A DNA stretch of 64,000 nucleotides from Phymorhynchus buccinoides (GCA_017654935.2 CM065693.1:17329137-17393136), one strand, 5' to 3'; counted from the first letter of the stretch, positions 1 to 13,292 are shown. Numbers and translations: made by a program. Notes: generated by a model not told the origin, from the letters alone.

Positions 1-800
1 AAAAAGTTGTTTTGTTTTTGTTTGTTTTTAATAAAGTAACACAGAATATTTTATTACGTTACCTTGTTTCTGAAGTTCACAAATTCATACATTACATACA
101 GAAAAGTTTCATCAATTAGCCATTTCAAATGCAACAACTTTTTAGACCTAATTCTCCCGAGTCCAGCAATAGTGTAAGTAATGACTGTGCTGGGCTGGAA
201 GCAGTTCAGCAAGTGTATTACAGTAATAAACCGATCCTGTTGAAGAGTCATTACTCGAGCACCCACTGTGTTGAAGGTCAGAGGTCGTTCTTGTTATCAC
301 GTATCAACAATGCCACAGCCAGGCAGTCTGTTTAGTCACTCCAAAATGCCTTGCTGTCGCTAAAATGGATGCTCCCCCTTGCAACATGCCAACAACACAA
401 AGTCTCTCACCTTCAAATAAGCATAATATCTTTATGTATGGGCTTGTTCAATGCAAAAGTATCAACAAGACTTAAAAAAAAGTATAAATTAGACACAAAT
501 ACATGAGCAGCCACATTCTTACATTTCATGCATAACTCCAAAAACAGAACATTGCTTTTATATAACCTTGCTGTTCTACTTCATATTGATTCATTTCAGA
601 GTATTGTGCTAAGCCAAACAAACGACTCTTCTACATGTCAACCTGTTTCGCCTCCTGTTGATCTTTGATCAACTGAATTTCTTGTTGCCCCTTTTCTTCG
701 GACAGTTGCTCCTATTTTTTTTTCTCGTCCATTGCTATGAAAGGTGAACATGTTGAAAACCATTTCACACTGCTACAGCTTTCAATGTTTAGGAAGGACG

Positions 801-812
801 GAGAGAGAGTGA

Positions 813-869
<57 letters not shown>

Positions 870-905
870 GAGAGAAAAAAAAAAAAGAGATAGAGAGAGA
901 GAGAG
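801..905. repeat. (GA)n microsatellite
   Basis: Nearly pure GA dinucleotides with a few interruptions. The matching array in the duplicate block is at about 43491-43574. Long Ser/Leu or Arg/Glu frames across it are artefacts. Confidence 0.95.
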
Positions 906-1150
906 ACAAGAACAGCAATGAACAAAGAACAAATTGTTTAATGATTAGGCCTTTGACCCATATCATACAAAAAAGTGACAGGAAAAATTGTAGTTGTCAT
1001 GAATAAAAAATGACATAATACACAAATACATAAACAACTAAATAACTCAGGTCAACAATAACTGGTTACGTCATTAGCGATAACCGTCTCAACTGCAAGG
1101 ATTTATGAACATAAGTGGCAAAATGATTGACGATTATACTGTTCTCAATA

Positions 1151-1156
1151 GAGAGA

Positions 1157-1214
<58 letters not shown>

Positions 1215-1233
1215 GAGAGAGAGAGAGAGAGAG

Positions 1234-1318
<85 letters not shown>

Positions 1319-1545
1319 GAGAGAGAGAGATAGAGAGAAGAGAGAGATAGATCGATAGATAAGATAGATAGATAGGAGAGAGAGAGAGGAGGAAAAAAGA
1401 AGAGAGAGAGAGAGAGAGAGAGACATTTGCAAACCTTTATTAAGATGAGAGAGAGAGAGAGAGAGAGAGAGCATTTGAAACATTTGTTATAGAGAGAGAG
1501 AGAGAGAGAGAGAGATCGAGAGAGAGAGGAGAGAGAGAGAGAGAG
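1151..1545. repeat. Compound (GA)n/(GATA)n microsatellite cluster
   Basis: GA arrays interrupted by GATA units and short unique spacers. The duplicate cluster is at 43822-44221, where the arrays are longer and purer. Confidence 0.95.
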
Positions 1546-2007
1546 GTATATGTTTTAACAATCGTTTTGAATGTTGTAATAAAATAGAATATTATATGTA
1601 AGCATTTCACACAGGAAGGACGGAGAGAGAGACAGCAGCCTTCAGATTTCAAAAGTTTATTTTTCAAGGATTCAGAATTTAGGCAGAGCGTACTCTTCCA
1701 GTTAACAAAACAATTAAACAAGAACAATTAAACAGTAACAATGACTTCTTTCTCCCTCTCTCTTCCCTCTCTCTCATTTTCTTTTCTTTTTTCTTTTTTA
1801 TGGGGGCGGGGGTTACGGAACCCAAATAACCCCGCATACCACCCCACCCCCTCCCCTGGATTCGGCTCCGTCTTAAATTATGTCCTTGCTACGACTACTT
1901 TCTATACTTCTACCAATATCACTACTACAACCACTACTATTAAACAGAAGTATGGTTGCATGTGTGTGTGTGTGTGGGTGGGTGTTGGGGGGGGGGGGGG
2001 GTTGGTC

Positions 2008-2187
2008 AAGGAGCAATTATCACATAGACTAGGAGCAATTGTTCGAGGGGCAAAAATCCACAGGAGCAACTCTTCGAAGAGCAATTATCCAAGGAACAAA
2101 TGCTTTGGGAGGAATTACACTTAGGAGCAAGTGTTAAGGGGCAATTGTTGGGGAGAAAATGTCAAAGATCAAGTATCAAGGAGCATT
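2008..2187. repeat. Degenerate ~20-bp tandem repeat, copy 1
   Basis: Successive units resemble 'aggagcaattnttcgagg' with drift, following a poly-G run. The same array is present in the duplicate block (44688-44867). Confidence 0.7.
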
Positions 2188-2230
2188 ATGCAATTTCAGT
2201 ACCTCCATATAAACATGTCACCGTTTGGTT

Positions 2231-2327
2231 ACTCTCTCTCACTCTCTCTCTATCTCTCAAACTCACTCTCTCTCTCTCTCCTCTTCTATCTCTCTCTCTC
2301 TCTCTCTCTAACCCTCTCTCTCTCTCA
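2231..2327. repeat. (CT)n microsatellite
   Basis: Interrupted CT array. The orthologous array at 44910-45027 is longer and pure. Confidence 0.9.
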
Positions 2328-2557
2328 TTAAAAAATATCTTGTATCGTTTTCAGGTTTTTTTTAATCAATGTTCATACAGTATCTAAAAAATACATAATT
2401 ATCCTGTTCGAAATCCTACCTACACCTCCCTGTGGTGAGTAGAGGGCAAACAGAACTACATTACATGTATTCAGGCAAACGCTGGGAATAAAACAAACAT
2501 GTTATAAGCCAGTTAGGAGTGTCCATCATTTAGTTCAATATCTGTATTGTTACTAAT

Positions 2558-2670
2558 TCGGGACTTTACTGGTGTTGCACTGACTCCGGGCATTGACTCC
2601 ATGTATTGTTCCCACATCTATCATGTACAAATTGTCCCATATGTGTCTGTTTCAGACCAGGAAGACGTTA
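2558..2670 (+). repeat. Dispersed ~110-bp repeat, copy 1
   Basis: Shares 'gggactttactgg', 'tccgggcattg', 'gtcccatatgtgtctg' and 'cagacca' blocks, in the same order, with 14795-14922 (intron 3 of TLR B) and 45266-45375. Three copies in unrelated contexts mark a mobile or dispersed family of unknown type. Confidence 0.75.
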
Positions 2671-3254
2671 ATAAGGATTTTCACCAGGAATTTGTCATCA
2701 GAACTGACTGTCATCAACATCTATCTATCCGTCTGGGACCCGTCCATCTTCCTGCACACTCGAAGGTATGTCAATGTTGGGAGGCATATCATTTGATGGA
2801 CAGGGGTTGTAAATCTGTGCCTACAATGCTAAACACAAATCCTCATGATGATCGACCAGGTGATCCAATAGGGCCTCTCTCTCACCGTTAAGAACAACGA
2901 AATGACGCGCTTTAAAAATAATAAACAAGAAGAAAATTCGATGGCTTAGAGTCAAAAACGTATTGAATTATATGAGTGAAGAAAACTAAGATCTTGCATT
3001 TAAAAAAGACTGCAAATATTACAAAATGGAGATTATGCTTTTTATATTCCTGCAGTCTTTTTTAAAAATATATATACAAGTTATTAGTTTTCGACAATAA
3101 GTTCAATAATACGTCAGTGGGCCATCTAAAGACGGTCCGTTTTGGATCTAAGAGCCATCGAACATTCCGCACTTACAATAATTATGCCAATATACGCGCT
3201 TTCGACTTATTCGTAGATCCAAGGATTTTATTCAAATTGAATCAGACCCGGGAT

Positions 3255-6200
3255 CGTAGTGGTTTAGTTGCTGAAGATTTATAATTCATCTAGCTGTTGA
3301 TTGTCATTCTTGTGTGTGTGTGTGTGTGTGCTTAGTGTGCAGTGTGTTGTGTGTGTGTGTGTGCTGGTTGCTATTGATTTATTGAGATCGCCTGTTTCAA
3401 TCTGTGTTTACTAATCATCTGGGTACTTACGTCTCCGCTCTCTGATTTTAAAGGAACCTATTTATTTGTTCCTATGTTTAGTCCAGCGTTTCTTTTCTTG
3501 TGTGGTGTGTTGTGTGTGTGTGTTGGTGTGTGTGTCTATGTGTGTGTGTGGGTGTGTGTGTCTGCGTATGAGTGTGCGTACCCATGCGCGCGAGCGTGTG
3601 TGTGTGTGTCCGTGTGTGTGGTGTGTGTGCGAAATCACCGTTGTGCGGAGCAGTCAACTGTGCAGACAAACAACACTAGTTAATGTCTTTGCTGTAACTG
3701 AGAGGGAAGGAAACTTTTTTCTTCCCAGGAAATTCGAGCTCCTGTACTTCCTGAATCTCAAGCCTCAATGAACATGCAATAGAACTAGAAACAATTTGTA
3801 AACCAGTTAGTGTAGTCCGCTATGTCATGAAAACAGATATTCTCTCAAAATGTTCGCCTAAATGGATTGTTATGGGTTTGTTGCATTGGTCATGGGTACC
3901 GAAATCTTAAAGCAAATGGGGTTCAAATTCAGATTTAGCCCAGGGGCGGACCAAGTGACTCGTAAGAGGGGGAGGGGGTGGGGGTCCGCCGGGGCTCCAG
4001 GGAGGTGCATAGGTTCCGGTTTAAGGAGTAATGCTCTTCTGGGAGCCCAGGGGGCAAATCGGCCAGAACGTTTTGCAATTTAGTTATAAAAATACAGTGA
4101 TTATAAAAGGGTCGTTCTCAGAAAAGGGTTCCAAATATGTGACACAGACCTTGGAAAATAAAGTTCATAGAGGAAAGCTGAAAACTGGATGCCTGATAAA
4201 CATGACTGTGGTGCAACTAAATCTGAAAAACCTATCAACAAAAAAAAGGGAATCCTTCTGCTGCTTCTCATACAACAAGGGGGGGTTCAAAACTGTATGT
4301 GATGTCTCGCTAAGTGACACCTCGGGCTTCCCGGGGCCAGAGGCGCAGTTGAGGCATGGGACACAGTGTGTCTCCTTCGTTCTTAAAATGTATAATGCCT
4401 TTAGCTATAGATAGATTGTACGATATGACAAGGAAAGATGAAAAGTAGCAAATGACAGAGTCTGGTAGTACAACCTATTGTGCTACTAATTCTATAAACA
4501 AGAACATCAATACCAGAATTATGGACTTGAGTGTGGCTTTCAGAGAGGCGGGACGGAGACGAGCGCGCTAGAACTGAAACTCGTCAAATTTTATAGCGTT
4601 TACGATTCTACTGCTTTTTGTAAAACCAGGAAGTACAAAGATTCAAATTGTGGCATTAAGTTCAGTAATTATAATACCTTATTTTCCAATGCCCTAAAGA
4701 CCGTAAAGTTTGCTGTCTGATCGTTGTGTGTATTTGCATAATCTAACAGCTGATGGGTAAGATGGAGGCAAATGGACAAACATAAATCGATCAATATGTC
4801 CTATACGATTCGCCCTAGCACATGCTTGGGCAGAGAGGCAAATGTTACAGGGGCAGGGGGGGGGGGGGGGGGTTGGTTGGTGTCGGAAAAACCCAACCAA
4901 AAAACCCGTGAACTCAACCAAAAAATCTGCCCCTGTAGCCCCCTACCCTCTTCGGTGTAGGAGTCAGTAGATCCTAGCTATGGAAACCTTATATCGGACA
5001 GAGTCCAATGTTAATCTGTTTGTTTGTGATCCTGCCTATTGTTGCATTAGGTGGACCCAATTCAGGCTGGTTTTTAGTGGTTTTGAATATTCATAATATC
5101 TTCAAAGTGTTCAGGAACTAGGTGCTGACGACCTTTTCTATTTGAGGACCTCTTAAATGGGTTTGTAAACAAGGTTAACTTGGATACTGTGCCAAGAGAA
5201 TGGATCTGGCTTAGTATTATTGTTATTGACTGTTTGATTTTGTTCTATTTCAATAGATTTATATGGCTCAATACTATTTGATAAATCTAAGGTTGAAATA
5301 TTCTGACTCATAGACTGTGATAAGTCCTGGGGTCTTTGTAACGTTTGATACTGCCCTAGCCACATTGTTCTCCCGATGAAAATTGTGTGTTCACACAATA
5401 TCAGTCGTGAAGTTGGTCCTTTTGTAGAGGTTTTTTATGTTGTAGATTTGGTTGTAAATATTTCAAAATGAATGCACAGCACACAAATTCCCCACATTCT
5501 GACACCTTTCAGTTTTCCACAGAAAGCTATTTGTTTCAAGTCATTTCCTTTCACATAGGCAATGTTTCTGTCCAATGTATTGTAGAGTTGGGGACACGGC
5601 GACTGTGTGTAGTGTGTCGTGAGTTTGTTTCTTTGTTTATGGAAAGACCTTACCAGTTGATACACTACAAACAAAAGAAGGGATAAAAACTTTGGATTGG
5701 TGATGAGTTCTAAAAATAGGCATGAACTAAATACAGTTGGACCCGGGTGCTGTGAATGACACCCCTTAGTGAAAAAAAGGTGTTATTGTAAAACTCAAAT
5801 TTGAGCAATACAAAACAAAAGTTGTGGCAGGAAACATGATCCATAAAAAAACGAGAGAAGAACGTCTGCACTGACGTGTTCAATTTACAACCATAGCAAA
5901 ATTCTGTTCATTCTGCATGTTTAAAATGAACAATTTCCTTTGTTTTTAAATTGTCTTTTATTTTATTTAAATGTTTGTTGAATGATAATGAGAGTCAAGG
6001 TTGATAGCACTGTATGATTTTTGTGCTAAGTCAATCGCAAATTAATCAACGTCTTTCCTGGGTATGCATCGTTTCGAATTGGACGTTTTGTAACTGTTTG
6101 AATTGACATTTTGTACTGTTTAATTTGTGCTAAAATAGGAAGCAAATGAGGCTTCCCATTGTACAGTGCTTTTAATTCATTTGAAAATACCCCACCCTTC

Positions 6201-7150
6201 ACACAGTTAAAAAATCAGAATATCGTAGCCTTAGATTCATTTGTAAGCCACAAGTTCATTAAAACAAAATAATAAAAACAAATGGTTGCAATGATAAAAT
6301 GATTGTACCAGTGTTATTTTCTTTGCACATTAGATTAAACTCCCGTCAAAACCCGTTTAATAGGTCACAATACAGTAAGATACGCGAAAACTAAATTAAT
6401 CATAGTTACTGAACAGCTAGAAGATAGTATAGATCAATCAACAACTATTAAAAACCTACAATTTACTGTGATCCATTGGTTGCAGAATGTAGGCCTCCTG
6501 AGTATGGAAATCTTAGAACGGACTTCGTTTCAATAGGCCGGGAATCCCACCCACCCCCCCTCACGGATTCCTAAGGTGATAGTCGGTCAGAAAATTGGAC
6601 TCCCACTGTTTTTAGCTTGGGATATCATAATCAATGCAATGAAACAATAAATAAAATTTAGCCAAAATTATGAGCAACATGACATAACGGACCTGACTCG
6701 ACCGTGTGACTCGTGACGTCAGGAAGTTTATATTAATACCAGTGAAGGTGTATTGCGCAGAACAGTAAGATTATAGTCTAAAAATATTATAGTGGCCCAG
6801 TGTTGTGCTGCACATCCTGTTTAATTTATAATACATAAAACCTGTCATACGTTTGGATTTATAAAGACGGCTTGAATTTAAGCTAAAAGTGTCTGCAAAT
6901 TGACGTGAATGTGTGCTGCGATTTTTAAGGCATAGTCTACAACCATTGCCTATGGCCTAATTATACCTTCGGTTATATGTGTCATAAGTTTGTGCTCTCT
7001 CTTTCTCATGACATTGACGATTAAAGGTTACTATATCAAGGCCCACTAATAGTGATCTGAACCTTCAAGCTGGTGTCTAAAAAAAACAAAATCATAGTTA
7101 TTGAGGAATCGAACCTCTTGACAATTCAGATCCTACCAGCGTTTTAGCTA
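3255..7150. repeat. Third copy of the arm intergenic block, upstream of TLR A
   Basis: Collinear with 21735-27350 (plus) and with the reverse complement of 46965-53010. Shared landmarks are a TG tract, a GC-rich dispersed motif ('cagggggcggac'-like, 3942-4080), a single minisatellite unit near 4750 and the TLR promoter-proximal region at 6880-7150. This copy lacks the ~560-bp CA-containing insert, the minisatellite expansion and the ~1.74-kb insert of both arms. I see no gene within it. Confidence 0.85.
3490..3635. repeat. (TG)n-rich low-complexity tract
   Basis: Interrupted TG repeats with a CG-containing segment near 3585-3600. A smaller TG tract lies at 3313-3362. Cys/Val-rich frames across it are spurious. 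Confidence 0.85.
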
Positions 7151-7158
7151 CGAAGAGG

Positions 7159-9178
7159 ATGGAGAGACCAACGTCCTCAGTCTTGTTTGATCAGCTTTCT
7201 GTGGTGTCTTTGAACGAGGGGATTGTCACAAAAGACCTTGTAGGTCATCGCAGATGACCCACCATCTTGTTGTCAATTGCAGTCATGGGGGTTGAACGCA
7301 CTTCCTGATAATTGGCCTACTGGAATTGTACTGAGGTGGACCTGAGTACAACGCATGTCATCTTTGCAGGGGTCTGTCCGTCCTGAGCTGCGCAGAGTCC
7401 GTCAACCTGAATTCAGCCACAACTCTCTGCACCGGGTGGGCGGGACACGCTGACAGCACTGATGGATCTGAGAGTCTGGTACCTCAGTTCACAACCAGCT
7501 GGCCTCCCCTCAGGCCCGGTCCTTCCTATACTGACGTCCTCTCAAGTCTCTGCACCTCAACGACAACCAGCTGTACAGCAACGTTTCTCGGGAATCGTTT
7601 CAAGGACTGTCTGGTCTTCAGACACTGGACTTGAGTCACAACCAGATAGACGTGCTTGTCAACGGCACGTTTTCCTCGCTGCACGAGCTGACCTGGCTCA
7701 GTGTGCAAGGTAACCGTCTGCACAAGGTGGAGGCTGGAGCGCTGGATGGACTGAGCAGTCTGCAATACCTGGACCTGTCTGAGAACTCTCTGCAAATGAC
7801 GTCATCTGTCCTCCCTCCTGGTGTCTTCTCTTCCCTGTCAGCTCTGCAAGAACTTCGACTGCAGAACAATGATGGGGATGACGATGGAGATTATCCACCT
7901 GGTGTCTTCAACGACCTGCCAGCTCTTCGTTATCTGAATATTGACACGTTTTACCAGCCCTACTTTGGCCAGGATTTTGCTGCATTGAAACAACTGGATG
8001 TTCTCGAAGTAGGCGACAACTGCAAGATTGGTCATCTTACAAACACAAGTTTCTATGGGTTTCAGTTTTCCTCATTGCGAGTTTTAAATATGATTGATTG
8101 CAAGCGGCTTACCAGAATTGAGTTATGTGTCTTTTGCCATCTCCCAAAATTGAAGACACTTAACCTTCATGGGGCTCATTATCTGCATATGCATGTTGCC
8201 TTCGATGCGTTATATGGTCTTCAGAATCAAACAATGGACTTGATTGATTTGTCAAATAACGGTAATTGGGGACATTTCACTTATGTTGGTACCAAAGAAT
8301 CCACACGATGTTTGATAAACATCTGTGTTTCAAGTGTCCGAATCAGAAACTCACGTTTAAGTAGACTCGAAACTCACAGTATTGTGTTTAACAACACAGC
8401 TTTTTCAGATTGCATTCAACATTTCGATATCTCCAAAAATAATCTTCAAGGCGATGTTTTTGAAATAATGCGTATGAATCTGTTCTGCACCCGTCTGCAA
8501 ACCTTAGAAGTACAAAATCAGAAGACATTCTCAGTTGTCGATTCTAACTGTATTCTAGAAGAAAGTTGCAGGATCACTCTGTGAGTTATTTACACTGAAT
8601 TTCAACCTTACCATCCCTATCTTCCAGCACTGCGGTCTGGTTTACCTGGGCAGCTGTAGCAAAACATCTTAAACCCTCTTCCTTCAATAATATTTCTCGG
8701 AATGCCAACAATCTGAAAGTTTTAGACTGTCTTACAGCACTATGGCCAACTGCAGGAGCACGTACACGGTCTGCTCAGTTAGAACGCTTTAAGTGGACTT
8801 AACTACTGCTAAAACGTCAGCGAGACAATCATGGACATATGCCAAACTGAAACACCTCGGCATGGTCCAACTTCGGCGTCCAACCAAGTTCTACGTAGAT
8901 CAGGGAACGCTTCTTTCAGCACCTGCATCATCTAGAACAGCTGAGACCTCTCCCTGAAACCAACTGCTGTGTTTTCCTGCCAACATGCTGCAGGCACAGA
9001 GGAGTCTCACACGCCTCAAAAAATGTCTCCAACCGCCTCAAGTCGTACCGTGCACCTGGGTTACCAGGACAACCTGACCTCGCGGATTTGTCCAACAAAC
9101 ATGCTGCCAACTCTAACAGCAGAGGAGGAGAGAGGGCCCGGATCTCTAGCTTATCATCACGGAGATCAGGGATCTATT
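7159..9178 (+). pseudogene. TLR A: decayed Toll-like receptor ectodomain exon
   Basis: The ATG at 7159 is equivalent to the MERP... start of TLRs B, C and E, but the frame hits an early stop (TGA after about 33 codons). Frameshifts recur through 7240-7630. An open stretch at 7631-8584 still reads as LRRs close to B and E, for example '[10 protein letters not shown]' and '[11 protein letters not shown]'. After 8584 the sequence stays homologous to the end of the LRR exon but carries many indels and stops. The splice donor is lost: intact copies have 'atcag|gtatat', here it reads 'atcagggat'. No LRRCT, transmembrane or TIR exon is found downstream before or after the gap. The promoter side resembles D, the body resembles B/E. 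Confidence 0.9.
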
Positions 9179-9563
9179 GTCTTCTGTTACTTATCTACAT
9201 TAATAGACGATTTTCATAGAAAAACTAAAAATAGGGGAGAGCACTTCGTGAAAATTAGAAATTGATTGCCTCCATTACTCTGTCAAATGTCATAGCAAAC
9301 ATGCCAAACAATGCGTGGCCAAGCTTGAAACCGCAGATGGGAGTCAGCGACTGCAAAACATTTAAAAAAAGAAAACTTAGGGGTGGCCATACAACTTGCA
9401 AAATGTGACGTAAAAAATAAAATACAATAAATGTTTTGAATTGTGCATGGTGTTCTAAGTGCTGTATGTCAGCTCAAACACACGAGTCTATAGGGGTACG
9501 AGAGATGAAGGTGAGTGACATCCCCGGTTTGACCGATTGAAGTAGGCAAGACAACTCCCAACA
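9179..9563 (+). other. Remnant of TLR intron 1 sequence
   Basis: Aligns with intron 1 of B (18060-18400, reverse) and E (56270-56840), showing the pseudogene copy once extended past exon 1. It is cut by the assembly gap, so whether exons 2-4 followed cannot be seen. Confidence 0.75.
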
Positions 9564-10063
9564 NNNNNNNNNNNNNNNNNNNNNNNNNNNNNNNNNNNNN
9601 NNNNNNNNNNNNNNNNNNNNNNNNNNNNNNNNNNNNNNNNNNNNNNNNNNNNNNNNNNNNNNNNNNNNNNNNNNNNNNNNNNNNNNNNNNNNNNNNNNNN
9701 NNNNNNNNNNNNNNNNNNNNNNNNNNNNNNNNNNNNNNNNNNNNNNNNNNNNNNNNNNNNNNNNNNNNNNNNNNNNNNNNNNNNNNNNNNNNNNNNNNNN
9801 NNNNNNNNNNNNNNNNNNNNNNNNNNNNNNNNNNNNNNNNNNNNNNNNNNNNNNNNNNNNNNNNNNNNNNNNNNNNNNNNNNNNNNNNNNNNNNNNNNNN
9901 NNNNNNNNNNNNNNNNNNNNNNNNNNNNNNNNNNNNNNNNNNNNNNNNNNNNNNNNNNNNNNNNNNNNNNNNNNNNNNNNNNNNNNNNNNNNNNNNNNNN
10001 NNNNNNNNNNNNNNNNNNNNNNNNNNNNNNNNNNNNNNNNNNNNNNNNNNNNNNNNNNNNNNN
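9564..10063. other. Assembly gap (500 N)
   Basis: Exactly 500 N, the same length as the second gap, so probably a placeholder of arbitrary size. Sequence after it is not TLR-like. Confidence 0.99.
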
Positions 10064-10493
10064 AGTGTTCCTGATTGCTGTGAAAAAAGTTTATCTTACT
10101 AGTACGGACTGTGGTTGCATATATGTGGCGATGAAGATTGACTTATTCCTGGAGCATATTTGATTAGTAAAAGAGATCACTTTTAAAAACACAATGTGCC
10201 GTTCCGCTTTTTGTTTGGAGACTAAATAACACTGGGCCTAAGTGTGATGGCCAACGTGAGTAAAAACAGATTTTCCTCCCCCACTGTCGTTCCCAGTTTC
10301 GGTTCTTTATTCGATGAAAGTGGCTTCCTGACGACCGATATATCGTGTTTTTTCTTTTCTTAGAACGCTGAAAAACTGCTGGATCTTTTCTTCGTGTTTT
10401 TGAGCCAACGTGCATTCAGTGTAGAATTCGTAGCTTATCCATGGCAATGATAAGTCAAAGCTGGAGATCCATGTACCACACAAAGGAGAAAAA

Positions 10494-10534
10494 GAAGAGA
10501 GAGAGAGAAGAAGAGGAGAGAGAGAGAGAGAGAG

Positions 10535-10567
<33 letters not shown>

Positions 10568-10625
10568 TGTAAACAAAAAAGGGGGGAAAAGGGGGGGGGT
10601 GCGGGGGGGAGCGGGAGGGGAGGGT
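10494..10625. repeat. (GA)n plus poly-G low-complexity tract
   Basis: GA array to about 10568, then G-rich sequence. The stretch 10064-10490 holds no recognisable gene. Confidence 0.85.
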
Positions 10626-10687
10626 AGAGATAAGAAGGAAAGCCATTCGTTAGAGCATAGTCCCCCCTGTCCCCCAATCGAAATCGT

Positions 10688-11809
10688 TTAGTCCGTGTTC
10701 ATGTACATTCGTAAGGGAGCGGTGTGGTGGGAGAGGGGAAGAGATAGCTTCCGGATCAGCTGGTCTTCCCTTTCTTTTTGTTGTGCTGCTGGTTCTGCTC
10801 CGCAGTCACGGCGTCGCGTTGTTTCTTGGTGCTTTTTCGCGAAACATTGGGACTGCGCTGTTCGGGCAGACAGGGACCTGCTCCGCTTGCCTTTGTGGGG
10901 CCGTGGTCGAACCTGCGCTGCTGGCTTGAGGGCGAACTCCTTCAGCGTTCCTTGTTTACCGATTGTTGTGTGAATCTTGTCCTTGTTGTCTTTCTTATCT
11001 TCAGCTTGCTGGGCTGTAGGGGATGGGGCGGGTGGTGGGGGTGGTGGGGGGAGGAGGCGGAGAGGAAGGGTAGGGAGGTTGGGATGGATGGGCAAGAGGA
11101 GAGGGTGGAGCAAGGGAGCACTGGGGATCCCCCCGTTTAGGCCAAACGTGTCAGCAGGCACGGCAAGCGCGGTGTTTCACTGCGCAGCATGATGTGATGG
11201 TCCAGTTCCAGGCAGGCGCGAACACGTGGGAGGGTCTGCCCTTGCTGGTACAGAGTGGCATCTACACACCCCGATCTGTACCGTTTGGGGAGGGGTTTTG
11301 ACGGAGGTTCGATGATACACAAAACCCCGTCCCGTTTCCATGGCGTAATTAGCTGACGTTTGGTTTCTGTCCTTCTCGTCCATGATGTGGGAACGGTAGT
11401 GTCACACCAATTTGGGCAATGTCTCCGCTACTGCATCTGCACGGGGCGGAGAGAAAGAAAGCCCCCAATAATCAATTTTACTGAGGCGTACTTCCCTTCA
11501 TTTCCGTCAATGTCTTTGATGGTGAAGGGTTGGAGTCCCGTGGTTGGATCTGAACCCCCCTAAGGTTAGTCTTTCGTGAGGAGGGCGACCCGATCGGACT
11601 GATGTTCTTGGCATACACTCGCCAAAGTCCACCCACCTTGGGCACCCTCCACACTTCTCTACACTAGATTTCTCGCATTTCTCGCACAGTTCGCGACAGT
11701 ATAAGGCACTTGGTCTGCCGCTGGCAGGGTTTTGTTGACAAGAAAAACACAGGCTCAGCAATCGTTTGGACTTCCGCCATGCTGCGGCGGTGGCCGGCTG
11801 GCACCCCAT
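10688..11809 (-). pseudogene. Unrecognised GC-rich, possibly decayed coding region
   Basis: GC- and CpG-rich compared with its surroundings. On the minus strand, several open segments follow each other in different frames. The first (11809-11507) is Cys-rich, with CFSC, LCEKCEK and KCGGC. The next is a short segment near 11520-11430 containing FTIKDIDGNEGKYASV. Then come 11322-11137 and a Pro/Lys/Arg-rich 157-codon frame (11161-10688). Serial openness suggests a frameshifted old gene or a transposable-element ORF, but I recognise no family. Chance open frames in GC-rich DNA are a serious alternative. Confidence 0.25.
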
Positions 11810-12204
11810 ACTTGGTGTAACAACTGGATCGGGATTATAAACCTCTGGGCATATTTACCTAAACTAAACACGAGAAACGAAACCACTTATTCTACTTGAC
11901 ACAGCACACACGAAAAAAGACACTTGAAGTTTGGGTTGAAACGTTTGATTACACGGATTGATCAGGAAACAAAGGCATGCGGCCACTCGGACTCGAGTTG
12001 GAACCGGAAGTCCAGATGTAGGACACTTGTTTTAATCCCTTTTAACTTAACTATATTTAATACATCGTAGAATGAAAGGGGCGTAACAGCTGGGGGGAGT
12101 TTCTTTTCTTTCTTATCTAGACCAGAAACCGCTCTTCTTGTACACGGACTAGAGCGTGGATTTCTAACATCATCATATAGTAAAAAGCCAAAGTGTGACC
12201 GTGT

Positions 12205-12780
12205 GTCTGTCTGTCTGTCTGAAACACAAAACGGGCCTTATAACTCCGCGTTTTTCGACCGAATCGACTTCAAATTTGCCTGTGAACCCTAACGGGGCTA
12301 TGGCAACGGAAACAGGGCGGCCGTGTCATTTGCGCGGTCGGCAAATGCGCGAAACGCGCATCGCCGGCATCTCGGCGCCCGTATTTCGGTGTTTCTGGAC
12401 CGATTGCCTTCGATTTTGGAAGGTAGATGACCGGGGACAGTGACTATCGTTGTGCCAAACTGGTAGCGTATCGATTTATAAACGCGCGCGCTATATGCCG
12501 CTTCATCTTTTCACGAATAACTCCGCCGTTTCTCTAACGAATCGCTTCAATTTTGCTATCAGGCTTGCTATGGCCCGGTCAAAGCTTGGCAGCAAATTTG
12601 AAAAGAATCGGGAGAGAGCGTCACTCTTAGAGCAGCGCCAACGGGAAACGGGGCCTTATAACTCCCGCCGTTTCTTAAACCAGAATCGCTTCAAATTTGC
12701 TGTACTCAGCGTTACCATTACTTGGCATTACCGTTACTAGGCATTACCAGTACGGTGCATTGCCAGTACTATGCGTTGCG
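12205..12780. repeat. CpG-rich repeat module, left copy
   Basis: Contains spaced copies of a ~40-bp motif made of 'aactccgccg', then 'gaatcgcttc', then 'aaatttgc' (around 12240-12275, 12525-12560 and 12660-12700). It begins at a (TCTG)n run and ends in ~19-bp units of the 'ggcattaccagtac' type (12715-12780). Markedly GC/CpG-rich relative to flanks. No coding sense is evident, because open frames do not correspond between the two arms. Confidence 0.75.
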
Positions 12781-13292
12781 CTAGTTGCAATTGTAAATTA
12801 GGGACCTGAGACAACGAAGCCGCCTCTAGTTAGGCCATAGGCAACAGCTGTCAGGTCTTTTTAAATAAAGATGTATATAGGGACCCTTGCTAATAGAGCC
12901 GTCATTTCTTTAGGCATCTAATATCGGATCTTTTTAACAATAAAGATGACTAAATGTAAATATGTTTTAATAAATAAAGGCCTATTTTCGATTTTTACTT
13001 CACATATCGTTTTTTAACTCGTGGCTCTGAAAATGTTAATCCCGGGAGGAGGCAAGGTCATAATCGAAATATAAAATACATTCTACAAGTTTCCTAAGAC
13101 TTTGACATCTTAAGGCAATTATTTTAACAAACCTCAAGCTCAATTTTACTTACCGGTTTTCCCCCCTTTTCTGTAACTAAAGTTTTCCAAATAATGTCCC
13201 ATAATGGACTTTTTATAAGTCCAAGAGGACGTAAAACATTATTCATTGGTGAACATGTTAATCCCCTCCGCCCCCGAACTTGACATTCTCCC
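12781..13292. other. 3' flank of TLR B
   Basis: Matches the region after TLR E (61089-61667) in reverse. AT-rich; nothing else recognisable. Confidence 0.6.

Larger units (their letters stand above)
1..3260. repeat. Direct duplication block, copy 1
   Basis: Collinear and same-strand with 42690-45970; unique stretches such as 50-700 are almost identical, and most differences are microsatellite lengths. The copy may extend left beyond the window. I see no convincing gene inside. A 70-codon open frame at 54-266 (minus) is conserved in both copies only because the DNA is recent, and has no recognisable domain. The block holds GA/CT arrays, a degenerate ~20-bp tandem repeat and a dispersed repeat (2558-2670). 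It could be a true segmental duplication or an uncollapsed haplotype. Confidence 0.9.

Noticed and set aside
54..266. 70-codon minus-strand frame conserved at 42743-42958
   Set aside because: Conserved only because the whole block is a recent duplicate; no domain, start context or splice pattern.
3900..3960. tRNA-like 'ggttcaaattc' word in the GC-rich dispersed motif (also 22060 and 52540)
   Set aside because: No acceptor, D or anticodon stems could be drawn around it.
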